DNA of 64,000 bases from G963704535 sp963704535 (GCA_963704535.1 OY969916.1:10850001-10914000), one strand, 5' to 3'. Numbered from the stretch's first letter, positions 1-8,467 are shown. The notes: generated by a model not told the origin, from the letters alone. Translations and numbers: made by a program.

Positions 1-372
1 GGCACCGCCACCTCGACCCTGACGTTCAGCCGTAGCATCGGCGGGGTGCTGGGCGTGAGCGTGATGGGCGCGCTGTTGAGCATCGGGCTGGCGGCGAACC
101 TGGCGGCGGCCGGGCTCGATCCGGCGACGGTGACGCTGGACAGCCTGCTCGACCCGCTGGCTCGCTCCAGTTCCAGCGTGGCGATCGAGGGCACACTGCG
201 CGGCGCGCTGGCCCAGGCGATCCAGGGCGTGTTTATGACCGCGCTGGTGGCAGCGGTGCTGGGGTTAGTGGCGACGGCATTGGCCCCCAGCGGCCAGATC
301 GCGCAGCTTGCGGCCCAGCGCTCCCAGGCCGACAAGGAGGCCGCTGGCCGCTCGGCCACCACTGCCGACTGA
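1..372 (+). CDS. MFS drug exporter (DHA2/EmrB type), C-terminal fragment
   Basis: The reading frame is open from base 1, so only the last about 123 residues are present. The segment RSIGGVLGVSVMGALLS is the conserved helix near the end of DHA2-family (14-TM, EmrB/QacA-like) proton-driven drug exporters. After a periplasmic stretch, a second hydrophobic helix (GVFMTALVAAVLGLVATAL) follows, then a short hydrophilic tail ending in TAD. This is an integral inner-membrane antiporter; its substrate cannot be told from the fragment. The gene ends just before a perfect 20-bp inverted repeat that could serve as its terminator. The family call is firm; the subfamily is inferred. Confidence 0.75.
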   Translation, partial: GTATSTLTFSRSIGGVLGVSVMGALLSIGLAANLAAAGLDPATVTLDSLLDPLARSSSSVAIEGTLRGALAQAIQGVFMTALVAAVLGLVATALAPSGQIAQLAAQRSQADKEAAGRSATTAD

Positions 373-376
373 GATC

Positions 377-432
377 GGAGATTAGAGATTGGAGATTGCT
401 CGCGGCGTTCCCATCTCCAATCTCTAATCTCC
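377..432. repeat. Perfect 20-bp inverted repeat (GGAGATT family), terminator-like
   Basis: The arms GGAGATTAGAGATTGGAGAT (377-396) and its exact complement (413-432) flank a 16-nt GC-rich loop. The hairpin lies between the convergent ends of the MFS gene and the next minus-strand gene, so it could terminate both. Related GGAGATT units recur near 10270-10315 and 57874-57898, which makes this a dispersed repeat family rather than a unique terminator. Confidence 0.75.
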
Positions 433-433
433 C

Positions 434-1123
434 TCACCCGGCCGCCACCTCGCGGGTGCGCTCGATCAAACGGGAGCGCTGCCTGACGACCCGCGCCTGC
501 CAGATCACGTGGGCGATCGGGAGCAGCACGGCGAACCCGCCCGTGGCCGCCCAGCTCAGGTCCTCCTGTAACCCCAGGTCGGGCCGGATCGACAGCCCGG
601 CGAAGCCGATCGCGCCGACCATACAGTAGCTGACCATGAAGTAGATGCTCATTGTGTGGTCATAGGCGATGTGCTCGTACAGCTCCCTGGCGGCGGGCGT
701 GACGTAATAGTGCTGCTGCCGGATGAGCAGGCGCTGATTATACAGATAGCTCAGGCCCATTGTGACGCCGAAGCCGATCAGCGAGAGAAACCATTGCGGC
801 GGCTGATCGAGGAACGTCAGCAGCACTGTCTCGCTGCCGACGACCAGGAAGTACAGCAGATTGTGAAGCGGGTCAACCGGCCAGGAGAAACAGGAGATCG
901 AGTGCAGGACAAAGGCGATCCAGACCATGAAGATCAGTAATAGGCTGGCGGGGATATAGGGCAGCTTGGCGATCTCGCCGCTGGTGATCAGGGTGCTCAC
1001 CTGTGGGATCAGGATCGCCATGGCGATGCCTTGCAGCACGCTGGCGAGCGTCAACTCGACCCCGGTCGCCAGCCCCTCCAGGTCCGCGTCGATCGGGCGC
1101 GGTTCAACCTGCCGCTCGGACAT
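434..1123 (-). CDS. Hypothetical multi-pass membrane protein
   Basis: I do not recognise this 229-residue protein. It shows about six hydrophobic segments: an early helix around VLQGIAMAILIPQVSTLI, then LLLIFMVWIAFVLHSI, LLYFLVVGSETVLLTFL, WFLSLIGFGVTMGLSYLY, MVSYCMVGAIGFAGLSI and GGFAVLLPIAHVIWQA. A short basic C-terminus (RQRSRLIERTREV) is probably cytoplasmic. The start at 1123 is chosen because a good ribosome-binding site, AGGAGG, sits seven bases upstream; an in-frame ATG further upstream lacks one. It is convergent with the MFS exporter and appears monocistronic. No catalytic motif is visible, so no function is assigned. Confidence 0.65.
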   Translation of the reverse strand: MSERQVEPRPIDADLEGLATGVELTLASVLQGIAMAILIPQVSTLITSGEIAKLPYIPASLLLIFMVWIAFVLHSISCFSWPVDPLHNLLYFLVVGSETVLLTFLDQPPQWFLSLIGFGVTMGLSYLYNQRLLIRQQHYYVTPAARELYEHIAYDHTMSIYFMVSYCMVGAIGFAGLSIRPDLGLQEDLSWAATGGFAVLLPIAHVIWQARVVRQRSRLIERTREVAAG

Positions 1124-1146
1124 CGTGGTCCCTCCTGTCTTATATG

Positions 1147-1239
1147 GAGAACAAGTAAACAAAGAACAAAGAACAAAGCATCCGCACCACTAAGCTGCCT
1201 TCGTGGGTGTTTGTTCTGTGTTCTTTGTTCTATGTTCTC
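1147..1239. repeat. Imperfect hairpin of AGAACAAA units
   Basis: The left arm is built from repeated AACAAAG heptamers and the right arm from the complementary CTTTGTT/TGTTCT units, with a loop of about 30 nt. It fills most of the gap between two minus-strand genes. It has the same short-unit mirrored architecture as the other repeat families in the window but a different unit. Confidence 0.6.
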
Positions 1240-1245
1240 TATTAG

Positions 1246-1764
1246 TCAGCGGCGTCGGGCGCTGATCACGCCGGTGTTGAGCCCGATCGTGTTCAGGCCG
1301 CCGAAAAAGCGTGCGTGCTCGATCTTGACGCAGGCGTCCATCACGACCTCCAGCCCGGCCGCGCGGGCTTGCTGGGCGGCCTGCTCGTTGATCACGCCGA
1401 GCTGCATCCAGATCACCTTGGCCCCGATCGCGATCGCCTCCTCGACGATCGGCGGGACGGCCTGCGGGTCGCGGAAGATGTCGACGATGTCGATGGGCAC
1501 CGGGATGTCGCGCAGCGACGGGTAGGAGTGCCGGCCCAGGACCTCCCGCTCGCGCGGGTTCACCGGGATCACCTCGTAGCCCTCGGCCAGCATGTAGATC
1601 GCCGCGAAGTGGCTGGGCCGAAACGGGTTCGACGACAGACCGACCATCGCGATTGTGCGGGCCTGCTGCAAGATCCGCAGGCGGTCGAACGCGGTCGTGG
1701 CGAAGGCGGTGCCGTTGACCGGCGAGTTGGCGTTGACGCCGCCGGCGCGCTGGTTGTCAGACAT
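1246..1764 (-). CDS. CoA-binding domain protein (YccU-like)
   Basis: This 172-residue protein matches the stand-alone CoA_binding_2 (succinyl-CoA ligase alpha-like Rossmann) family. It has TIAMVGLSSNPFRPSH near residues 37-52, the glycine-rich nucleotide-binding turn, then GYEVIPVNPRE and the VDIVDIFR-like segment, ending with the family's WMQLGVINEQAA and VVMDACVKIEH motifs. Members bind CoA or a related nucleotide, are cytosolic, and have no firmly established reaction. The C-terminal DACVKIEH includes the family's conserved cysteine. The start has an AGGTG ribosome-binding site. Length is normal for the family and nothing is broken. Confidence 0.85.
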   Translation of the reverse strand: MSDNQRAGGVNANSPVNGTAFATTAFDRLRILQQARTIAMVGLSSNPFRPSHFAAIYMLAEGYEVIPVNPREREVLGRHSYPSLRDIPVPIDIVDIFRDPQAVPPIVEEAIAIGAKVIWMQLGVINEQAAQQARAAGLEVVMDACVKIEHARFFGGLNTIGLNTGVISARRR

Positions 1765-1784
1765 GGTTATTCACCTATGAGTTA

Positions 1785-1888
1785 TGAGAAACTGTTTGAA
1801 AAGGGCATTGTTTCGTCTAAGATCCGTGGTGGAAAGGGGCTTCTTGAGGGGCAGCCCCTCAAACTCCCCCTTTTCAAACAGTCTCTGA
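1785..1888. repeat. Interspersed hairpin element, TTGAGGGG family copy 1
   Basis: A roughly 100-bp element has outer arms AGAAACTGTTTGAAAAG and CTTTTCAAACAGTCTCT and an inner palindrome CTTGAGGGGCAGCCCCTCAA. It recurs near 34233-34325, 46571-46650 and 51665-51838, with shorter relatives elsewhere. Here the right arm overlaps the 3' end of the downstream carboxypeptidase gene and provides its last residues and stop codon. Confidence 0.8.
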
Positions 1889-3385
1889 GTACAGCTCGCC
1901 GAACTTCTGCCGCAGGTACTCTAGGTATGGCCCGGCCGCGACGCCGCCGCCGACGATGCGTTGAAGCAGCTCGTTGGGCGTAAACTTGCGCCCGTGGGCG
2001 TGGAGCCGCTCGCGCAGCCAGCCCAGCAGCCCGCCAAACGACCCGGCGGCGAACTGGGCGTCGAGATCCGGCAGATCGGCCCTGGCGCGCTCGAAGAGCT
2101 GGGCCGAGATGACGTTGCCAAGCGTATAGGTCGGGAAGTAGCCGATCATGCCGCCCGACCAGTGGACATCCTGGAGCACGCCTTGTGCGTCGTTCGGCGG
2201 GGTGATGCCCAGGTACTGCTCCATCCGTGCGTTCCAGGCCGCCGGCAGGTCGCCGATCGGCAGCGTGCCCTCCAGCAGGGCCAGCTCAAGCTCAAAGCGC
2301 AGCATGATGTGGAAGTTATAGGTCAGCTCGTCGGCCTCCACGCGGATGAGCGAGGGCTCGGAGCGGTTCACCGCCCGGTAGAACTGCTCGGCGTCGGCAT
2401 GGGCGAGCTGGGCCGGAAAGGTCTCCTGGAGCAGCGGGAAGAAGTGCCGCCAGAAGACCCGGCTGCGGCCGACCAGGTTCTCCCACATGCGCGACTGCGA
2501 CTCGTGCATCCCCAGCGAGGCGCCGCCGGCCAGCGGCGTGCGCGCCAGCGCCAGGCTCACGCCCTGCTCGTAGAGGCCGTGGCCCATCTCGTGCAGCGTG
2601 CCGAAGAGCGCCTGGTTGAGGTAGTCGCGCGCCACGCGCGTGGTGAGCCGGACGTCGGTGGGGGCGAACGAGGCGCAGAACGGGTGGGCCGAAAAGTCCT
2701 GCCGACCGTACTCGAAGTCGAACCCGATCGCGGCGATGATCTGCTCGCCGACCTTGATCTGCGTCCGCTCGTCGTAGTCGCGCCGCAGCAGCGTGTTGTC
2801 CACCGCGTCGGCGCGGGCGGCCACCGCGCTGACCAACGGCGCGAGGCCGGCGCGCAGCTCGGCGAAGAGCGTGCGAACCTCGGCGGTGCGCATGCCCGGC
2901 TCGTACAGGTCGAGCAGCGCGTCGTAGGGGTGATCGGCGTAGCCCAGGTAGCCGGCCTGGCGGCGCACCAGCGCGACCATCTGCTCCAGGTGCGGCTGGA
3001 ACAGCGCGAAGTCCGACTGTTTGCGCGCCTCGTTCCAGGCCGCGCGAGCCATGGAGCGGGCGCGGCTGAACTCGGCCACAAAGTCGGCCGGCAGCCGGCA
3101 GGCCCGCTCGTAGTCGCGGCGGGTCACCCGCACCAGGCTGGCATCGTCGGAGTCGTAGGGCGTCTGCTCGACGATCGGAGTCGCCAGGTCAAGCAGGCGC
3201 TCGGTCTCGGCATCGCAGAGCATGGCGTGGGCCATACGGCTCAGCGTGGCGAGTTGGTGGGAGCGGGCGCCCACGGCCCCCGGCGGCATGTAGGTCTGCT
3301 GGTCCCAGTTCAGTAGCGCGACGGTTTTATTCAGGTCGCTGATCTCGCCCAGGCGGGTCCTGAGTGGCAGCAAGGGGTCGGTCAT
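1874..3385 (-). CDS. Carboxypeptidase Taq (M32 family metallocarboxypeptidase)
   Basis: At 503 residues this is a full-length M32 peptidase, a zinc carboxypeptidase that removes C-terminal residues from peptides in the cytosol. The zinc site is visible as LHEMGHGLYEQG, the HEXXH motif, followed about 30 residues later by GMHESQSRMWENLVGRS, which holds the third ligand. The N-terminal DLNKTVALLNWDQQTYMPPGA is the typical M32 opening and PTYTLGNVISAQLF the typical late helix. The start has a strong AGGAGG site. The last codons and the stop lie inside an interspersed hairpin repeat, so the tail SETV is repeat-derived. The gene stands alone on the minus strand. Confidence 0.93.
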   Translation of the reverse strand: MTDPLLPLRTRLGEISDLNKTVALLNWDQQTYMPPGAVGARSHQLATLSRMAHAMLCDAETERLLDLATPIVEQTPYDSDDASLVRVTRRDYERACRLPADFVAEFSRARSMARAAWNEARKQSDFALFQPHLEQMVALVRRQAGYLGYADHPYDALLDLYEPGMRTAEVRTLFAELRAGLAPLVSAVAARADAVDNTLLRRDYDERTQIKVGEQIIAAIGFDFEYGRQDFSAHPFCASFAPTDVRLTTRVARDYLNQALFGTLHEMGHGLYEQGVSLALARTPLAGGASLGMHESQSRMWENLVGRSRVFWRHFFPLLQETFPAQLAHADAEQFYRAVNRSEPSLIRVEADELTYNFHIMLRFELELALLEGTLPIGDLPAAWNARMEQYLGITPPNDAQGVLQDVHWSGGMIGYFPTYTLGNVISAQLFERARADLPDLDAQFAAGSFGGLLGWLRERLHAHGRKFTPNELLQRIVGGGVAAGPYLEYLRQKFGELYSETV

Positions 3386-3433
3386 GGGTGATCCTCCTGG
3401 TTCGTCGTGTGATGGTGTCGAGCAGAATGTTTC

Positions 3434-3679
3434 TCATCCGTACCGCTCAGTACGACGCTCATCCAGCCACTGCGCGATCTCCGCATCGGTTGGTGCGGGG
3501 CGATCGGTCGCGAGTAACCCAAGTGCCTGGTCAAGCGTCCGCCGTTGCGGTCGTTCGGATGTTTCTTCGGGCGCCAGAGTCTTCAAGACCTCCTGGACGA
3601 GGTTGAACCGCTGCCTGAGCGGCCAGTCTCGTACGATCTGGAGAATCGTATCGTAATCGGCTGCGTCAACAACATCCAT
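3434..3679 (-). CDS. Small antitoxin-like protein
   Basis: This 81-residue soluble protein ends in PTDAEIAQWLDERRTERYG. I associate that tail with small antitoxin-like or orphan proteins in Chloroflexota and cyanobacteria that often sit next to PIN-type toxins. The N-terminal part, DTILQIVRDWPLRQRFNLVQEVLKTL, is helical. No toxin partner follows; the next gene is carboxypeptidase Taq. The start lies only about 25 bases after the iscB stop and has no ribosome-binding site, so the IscB element may have inserted at its original leader. The function is inferred from resemblance only. Confidence 0.5.
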   Translation of the reverse strand: MDVVDAADYDTILQIVRDWPLRQRFNLVQEVLKTLAPEETSERPQRRTLDQALGLLATDRPAPTDAEIAQWLDERRTERYG

Positions 3680-3695
3680 AAAAAACGCGCCAGGA

Positions 3696-3712
3696 CCACC
3701 GACTTCAGGTGG
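3696..3712 (-). other. Candidate right-end hairpin of the IscB element
   Basis: A small stem (CCACC/GGTGG around a 7-nt loop) overlaps the iscB stop codon and is followed on the minus strand by a run of T. IS200/IS605-type elements carry subterminal hairpins at this position, so this may mark the right end or act as a terminator. The stem is only five base pairs, so the call is weak. Confidence 0.3.
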
Positions 3713-4983
3713 CGAGGGAATGGCGCTCCTCCGTTCGGTAGTCGTAGCCGTCTGCCCGGTGGAGCCGGGTCAGATAGCGCGGATGGACATCGATCTGGCC
3801 ATTCAACCGGAATGAGGGGCGAAACCGGATTGCAATTCGTCCACTATGCCGACCTGTATACTTTCCTGTCAGGATAACTGCCCGTACGATGTCGCCCGTC
3901 TTCCAGTCCTTGAACGTGCGCGCACGCGGTTTGTGGCGAAGCGGGAACCCACTCGCGTTCGTGCGGCACTGCTGGCGGGTTCCGTGCCCAACGGCGCGGA
4001 TCAGCAGTGGTCTCGTTTCGTGCAGGCGCAGTTGAGCGGGCGTCGATGCACCGACACACGCGGCATCCGCCCAATGGCTTTTCGCCAGGCCCAGGCGGCT
4101 GCGGTTGTATTTGGTCCGTCCACCGGTGCCGATCTCCAGTGGTAGACTGAGCGCTCCGAGCGACCGCCAGAGCGCCCAGCGGGTGGTATTGATCGCCGCT
4201 GCGTCCTTCAGGGGAGCTTTGGCCTTATCCATCAGTTGAGGATAGCCGAACTCTGCGGCGGTGCGGTTGCCTTTCTTCTTGTTACAATCGTCACAGGCCA
4301 ACGTCAGGTTGCTCACCCGTGACGAGCCGCCGCGCGACGTGGGGATCAGATGCTCAATCTGGAGTGGCACCCCTTCCACGCCACAGTAGGCGCATTTCCG
4401 TCCCCACTTCTCTAAGACGTACTCACGGAGCTCGTATCCGGCCAGCGTCCCTTGCTGATACTCGACGCCGCTCAGGGCGGCATCTTGCAGCAGTTGCGTG
4501 TCGAAGCGCACCAGTTCGAGCGAGAGCGCGCTGATCGGGCAGAACTGCTGTAGTCGCTTCACCCAGGTCAGCGTCGTGTCCAGACGATGCAGAAGGCTGG
4601 GCGGAAGCCAATCCGCTTTCCGCCTGCGGTTGAGGAAACGCGGCTGGCGATAGCGAGTTCTTGCGCTGGCGGCGGCTCCGTCGGATGCCGCTTCTGCGCA
4701 AGAGCGCATCGCGGATCTGCTGGCCGCGATGGGCCAGTTCGGCCGTCCAGACCAGACGGTTGGTCTCCGCTTGGATGATGGCTATGCCGGTGGTTTTGCT
4801 GCCAGGGTCGATTTTGACACGGTGCTCGTGTGTGACCGACTCAGCCAAGCTGCGATCCTTGAGGCGGATGGTAAAGGGGTAGGTTCGCCAGATCACCGCC
4901 CGTCCCTTTTTCAGCAACTGCCTGGCGCGTGCCTCATGGCAGGGATCGAGGGGCTGATTGTCAGATGAAAGGACGAACACCAC
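3705..4983 (-). CDS. iscB: IscB RNA-guided HNH/RuvC endonuclease (one-base frameshift)
   Basis: IscB is the transposon-encoded ancestor of Cas9: an omegaRNA-guided DNA endonuclease. From the GTG start at 4983 (AAGGAG site, seven bases upstream) the protein opens with the PLMP domain FVLSSDNQPLDPCH. RuvC-I follows as KIDPGSKTTGIAI (Asp about residue 59), then an arginine-rich bridge helix (RRSGIRRSRRQRKN). After a one-base insertion near 4656 the other frame continues with YRQPRFLNRRR, RuvC-II (SLELVRFDTQ), the HNH domain (KCAYCG, LQIEHLIPTSRGG, NLTLACDDCN) and RuvC-III (HWADAACVG). The C-terminal domain has VGHGTRQQCR, TGDIVRAVI and HRADGYDY. Removing one base gives an intact protein of about 425 residues. 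All catalytic motifs are retained, so the shift may be a sequencing error. No transposase is adjacent. Confidence 0.9.
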
Positions 4984-5236
4984 GCTTAGTCTCCTTGCCC
5001 ACGTAAGTGGGGCGCTCCTGTTGCCAGGGTCAAGTGGGCCTCGACAATGTTGGAACAGCTTGGTTGTCGGCCGCACCGCGCCTACCCATCAGCGCTTTTA
5101 ACGACCGACGACAGAGCGACAAACTGGCCCGCGCATGTGTCGGTGTCGTGACCGTTCCAACGGAGTCCTTGCGGACAGAGTCTGGTCAGTCAGAGCTTGA
5201 CGAGCAGGCCCGCCCCTTCCGGGGTGGGTGACTGAC
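4984..5236 (-). ncRNA. omegaRNA (HEARO RNA) of the IscB locus
   Basis: The stretch immediately upstream of iscB, on the same strand, folds like the guide scaffold of IscB loci. Its 5' edge GTCAGTCA (5229-5236) pairs with TGACTGAC (5185-5192), closing over a strong CCCC-GGAA-GGGG hairpin (5211-5226 region). Two more hairpins follow: GTCC-GCAA-GGAC (5165-5176) and CCGTTGGAACGG (5152-5163). GTTGGAAC inside the latter is exactly complementary to GTTCCAAC about 100 nt later (5049-5056), a candidate pseudoknot. A last hairpin (CCCAC/GTGGG, 4998-5011) lies just before the iscB ribosome-binding site. By analogy with known loci, the guide would be the 16-20 nt just 5' of the scaffold, near 5237-5256. 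The boundaries are inferred. Confidence 0.78.
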
Positions 5237-5378
5237 AATGATTCCCATTTCTCGCCTACTCGGATCTGAGCGCATTATAGCATTATGCTTGTGGCTGGCG
5301 TAGATTGTATCACACCTACGAGCCTGGTTTTTAAACCATCGCGGCCAGGGCCTGAAACGTAAATCGGCCCCACCCATC

Positions 5379-5402
5379 ACGTTTCACGTTTCACGTTTCA
5401 CG
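5379..5402. repeat. ACGTTTC tandem heptamer repeat
   Basis: Three tandem copies of the heptamer ACGTTTC lie just upstream of metY, with an inverted single copy at 5353-5360. The same unit appears near 9334-9356 and 43585-43602, so it is another dispersed short-unit family. Confidence 0.7.
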
Positions 5403-5417
5403 CCAGGCGGAAATTGG

Positions 5418-5423
5418 TATAAT
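5418..5423 (+). promoter_or_regulatory. Probable -10 box of the metY promoter
   Basis: A perfect TATAAT lies about 38 bases upstream of the metY GTG start. The -35 side overlaps the ACGTTTC repeat and only weakly resembles the consensus (TTTCAC). The stretch from 5257 to 5378 holds no gene that I can see. Confidence 0.45.
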
Positions 5424-5460
5424 AGTGGCCCAAGCGTGGTTTCACAAAGGAGTTCGATCC

Positions 5461-6758
5461 GTGACGAACTATGACCGCCCCTTCGGCTTCAACACCCGTG
5501 CCTTGCACGCCGGCCAGCGGCCCGACCCGGCCACCGGCGCCCGCGCGGTGCCGATCTACCAGACCACCTCGTATGTCTTCGAGGACACCGAGCACGCCGC
5601 CAAGCTGTTCAACCTCCAGCGCTTCGGCAACATCTACACCCGGATCATGAACCCGACCACCGCCGTGTTCGAGGAGCGCATCGCCTCGCTCGAAGGCGGT
5701 GTGGGCGCGCTGGCGGTGGCCAGCGGCCAGGCGGCCCAGTTGATCGCGATCACCAGCCTGCTGGAGGCCGGCGACGAGATCGTGGCGGCCAGCGACGCTC
5801 TACGGCGGCACGTACACCCAGTTCGACGTCAGCTTCCGGCGCTTCGGCATCCAGACCGTCTTCGTCGATCCCGACGACCCAGAGAACTTCCGGCGGGCGA
5901 TCACGCCCCCGGACGCGCGTGCTCTACGGCGAGACGATCGGCAACCCGCGCATCAACGTGCTCGACATCGCAGCGGTGGCGGCGATCGCGCACGAGGCCA
6001 ACCTGCCGCTGATGATCGACAACACGTTCGCGACGCCCTACCTGTGCCGGCCGATCGAGCATGGCGCCGATATCGTGGTCCACTCGGCCACCAAGTTCAT
6101 CGGCGGGCACGGCACCAGCATCGGCGGCGTGATCGTCGACGGCGGGCGCTTCCCCTGGGGCCAGGGCCGCTTCCCGCAGCTGCTCGAGCCCAGCAAGGGC
6201 TACCACGGCATCCGCTTCTACGAAACCTTTGGCGACTTCGCCTACATCATGAAGGCGCGCGTCGAGGGCCTGCGCGACCTCGGCCCGGCGCTCAGCCCGT
6301 TCAACGCCTTCCTGTTCCTGCAGGGCGTCGAGACGCTGGGGCTGCGCATGGAGCGCCACGTCGCCAATACGCGTGGCCGTTGCGAGCTTCCTGAAGGAGC
6401 ATCCGGCCGTGACCTGGGTCAACTACCCCACGCTGCCCGACAGCCCTTCCTACGCCCTGGCGCAGCATTACCTGCCCAAGGGCGCCGGCGCGGTCCTGAC
6501 CTTCGGGGTCAAGGGCGGGCTGGAGGCTGGCCGGCGCTTTATCGAAAGCCTGCAGCTCTTCTCGCACCTGGCCAACGTCGGCGACGCCAAGTCGCTGGTG
6601 ATCCACCCGCCAGCACCACCCACCAGCAGTTGACCGAGGCCGAGCAGCGCGCCGCCGGGGTGCTACCGGAGATGATCCGCCTGTCGATCGGGCTGGAGGA
6701 CGCCGACGACATGTTGTGGGATCTCGACCAGGCGCTGGTGGCGGCGCAGAAAGCGTGA
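5461..6758 (+). CDS. metY: O-acetylhomoserine sulfhydrylase (frameshifted in assembly)
   Basis: This fold-type I PLP enzyme makes homocysteine from O-acetylhomoserine and sulfide. Conserved stretches appear in successive frames: FGFNTRALHAGQRPDPATGA, PIYQTTSYVFEDTEHA, YTRIMNPTTAVFEER, the PLP-lysine motif VVHSATKFIGGHGTSIGG, FLFLQGVETLGLRMERH and HPASTTHQQ followed by RLSIGLEDADD. At least four one-base shifts are needed to join them, near 5797, 5910, 6371 and 6612; repaired, the protein is about 430 residues, normal for MetY. Both sides of each break match the family, so sequencing indels are more likely than decay. The GTG start has an AAAGGAG site. A perfect hairpin repeat follows the stop. 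Confidence 0.88.
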
Positions 6759-6763
6759 TGCTT

Positions 6764-6826
6764 GTCAGTAGTCAGTTGTCCGTTGTCAGTTGCGCCGCAA
6801 CTGACAACGGACAACTGACTACTGAC
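6764..6826. repeat. Perfect 31-bp inverted repeat of GTCAGTTGTC units
   Basis: The arms at 6764-6794 and 6796-6826 are exact complements with a one-base loop. Each arm is made of variants of the decamer GTCAGTTGTC. It lies between the convergent ends of metY and the acyl-CoA synthetase and could terminate both. Relatives are at 32813-32882, 41056-41120, 55150-55216 and 63249-63313. Confidence 0.85.
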
Positions 6827-6832
6827 TCTGTC

Positions 6833-8467
6833 TCAGTTGATTCGTTTCTCTTGCGCCGCCCACTCGTGCTCGCGCAGCTTGAACTTCTGGATCTTGCCGG
6901 TCGAGGTCTTGGGCAGCTCGCCGAACATGATCGCCTTGGGGCACTTGAAGCGGGCCAAGCGCTCGCGGCAGAACGCGATCAGCTCCTGCTCGGTCAGCTC
7001 GGCGCCGGGCTTCAGCGTCACGAACGCCTTGGGCACCTCGCCCCACAGCTCGTCGGGGATGGCGATCACGGCGACCTCCAGCACAGCGGGATGCTGGTAG
7101 ATCGCCCGCTCAACCTCGATCGTCGAGATGTTCTCGCCGCCGCTGATGATGATATCCTTCTTGCGGTCGCGCAGTTCGATGTAGCCGTCGGGGTGCAGCA
7201 CCGCTAGGTCGCCGCTGTGGAACCAGCCGCCCGCGAAGGCTTTAGCGGTGGCCTCGGGGTCCTCGAAGTAGCCCTTCATCACATTGTTGCCGCGCATGAT
7301 CACCTCGCCGATCGTCGCGCCGTCGGCCGGCACGTCGCGCATTGCGTCGTCGACCACGCGCATCTCGGCGGCGTGGATGTAGGCCACGCCCTGGCGGGCC
7401 TTGAGCCGGGCGCGCTCGGCGGCGGGCAGTTCATCCCAGTGCGATTGCCACTCGCAGACGCTGTGCGGGCCGTAGGTCTCGGTCAGGCCGTAGACGTGGG
7501 TGATCTGGGCGCCCAGCTCCTCGACCGCCTGGAGGACCGTCGGCGAGGGCGGCGCGGCGGCGGTCACGATCCGCAGCGGCCGCTCAAGCCGCAGCTCCTT
7601 GATCGCCGGGTGGTTCAGCAGCATGATCAGCACCGTAGGCGCGGCGCAGAAGTGGCTCACCCGCTCCTGCCCGATCAGCCGCACTATCGCCGGCGGGTCG
7701 AGCTTGCGTAGGCACACCTGCGTGCCGCCCATCGCCACCACCGCCCAGGGGAAGCACCAGCCGTTGCAGTGGAACATGGGCAGCGTCCACAAGTACACGC
7801 TGTCGCTGGTCAGGCCGACCTCCAGCGCCTCGCCCAGCGCGTTCAGGGCCGCGCCGCGCCGGCTATACATCACACCCTTGGGCCGCCCGGTGGTGCCGCT
7901 AGTGTAGTTGATCGTGATCGTGTCTTCCTCGTGGGCGCGGGGTTGGTCGCCGGGGACCAGCAGCGGGTCGGGGCTGCCGCCGGCCAGGAAGCCTTCGTAG
8001 TCGGTCTCGCCCAGCCGCTGGCCCGGCGCGCCGGCCTGCTCGTCCACGATCGCGACCACCCGCAGCCCATCGATCTGATCAGCGAACGGCGCGACGAGGG
8101 GCGCCAGCTCGGTATCGACGAATAGCAGCCGGGAGCCGGAGTGGGTCAGGATGTAGCGGATCTCGTCGGAGGCCAGCCGGGTGTTGATCGCCACCAGCAC
8201 CGCGCCGGCCAGCGGTACGCCGAAGTGGGCCTCCAGCAGCGGCGGCGTGTTCGGGCACAGAAAGGCCACCCGGTCGCCCGGCTGCACGCCGGCGGCCCGC
8301 AGCGCGCTGGCGAGCCGGTTGACCCGCTCGGCGAGCTGGCGGTAGCTCAACTGCGTATCGCCATAGACGGCGGCGGCCTTGTCGCGGAAGACATAGGCGC
8401 TGCGGTCGAGGAAGCTTTGGGGCGTCAGGGGTGTGAGCCAGACGTGGTCGAACGATCCGGTTGTCAT
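6833..8467 (-). CDS. Acyl-CoA synthetase (AMP-forming fatty-acid CoA ligase)
   Basis: At 544 residues this is a complete ANL-superfamily acyl-CoA synthetase, converting a carboxylic acid, ATP and CoA to an acyl-CoA. Motifs run in order: P-loop TINYTSGTTGRPKGV, the acyl-pocket segment LPMFHCNGW, the adenine motif THVYGLTETYGP, GWFHSGDLAVLHPDGY, the hinge DRKKDIIISGGENIS and the catalytic lysine in PKTSTGKIQK. It most resembles the medium/long-chain AlkK-like group; the substrate is not certain. The ATG has a GGAGG site seven bases upstream. It follows the two CoA-transferase subunits on the same strand, suggesting one acyl-CoA metabolic transcription unit. Confidence 0.9.
   Translation of the reverse strand: MTTGSFDHVWLTPLTPQSFLDRSAYVFRDKAAAVYGDTQLSYRQLAERVNRLASALRAAGVQPGDRVAFLCPNTPPLLEAHFGVPLAGAVLVAINTRLASDEIRYILTHSGSRLLFVDTELAPLVAPFADQIDGLRVVAIVDEQAGAPGQRLGETDYEGFLAGGSPDPLLVPGDQPRAHEEDTITINYTSGTTGRPKGVMYSRRGAALNALGEALEVGLTSDSVYLWTLPMFHCNGWCFPWAVVAMGGTQVCLRKLDPPAIVRLIGQERVSHFCAAPTVLIMLLNHPAIKELRLERPLRIVTAAAPPSPTVLQAVEELGAQITHVYGLTETYGPHSVCEWQSHWDELPAAERARLKARQGVAYIHAAEMRVVDDAMRDVPADGATIGEVIMRGNNVMKGYFEDPEATAKAFAGGWFHSGDLAVLHPDGYIELRDRKKDIIISGGENISTIEVERAIYQHPAVLEVAVIAIPDELWGEVPKAFVTLKPGAELTEQELIAFCRERLARFKCPKAIMFGELPKTSTGKIQKFKLREHEWAAQEKRIN

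Noticed and set aside
1961..3316. A 451-codon open frame opposite the carboxypeptidase Taq gene
   Set aside because: It is the antisense shadow of a conserved gene in high-GC DNA. Composition is Arg/Gly/Val-rich with no domain, and the real gene on the other strand has full M32 motifs.
3705..4983. Cas9 or a CRISPR effector
   Set aside because: The protein is about 425 residues, lacks a REC lobe and has no array nearby. PLMP and bridge-helix layout match IscB.
5461..6758. Programmed ribosomal frameshifting in metY
   Set aside because: At least four shifts in one gene, none at a typical slippery site, in a family never known to need it. Sequencing indels explain this better.
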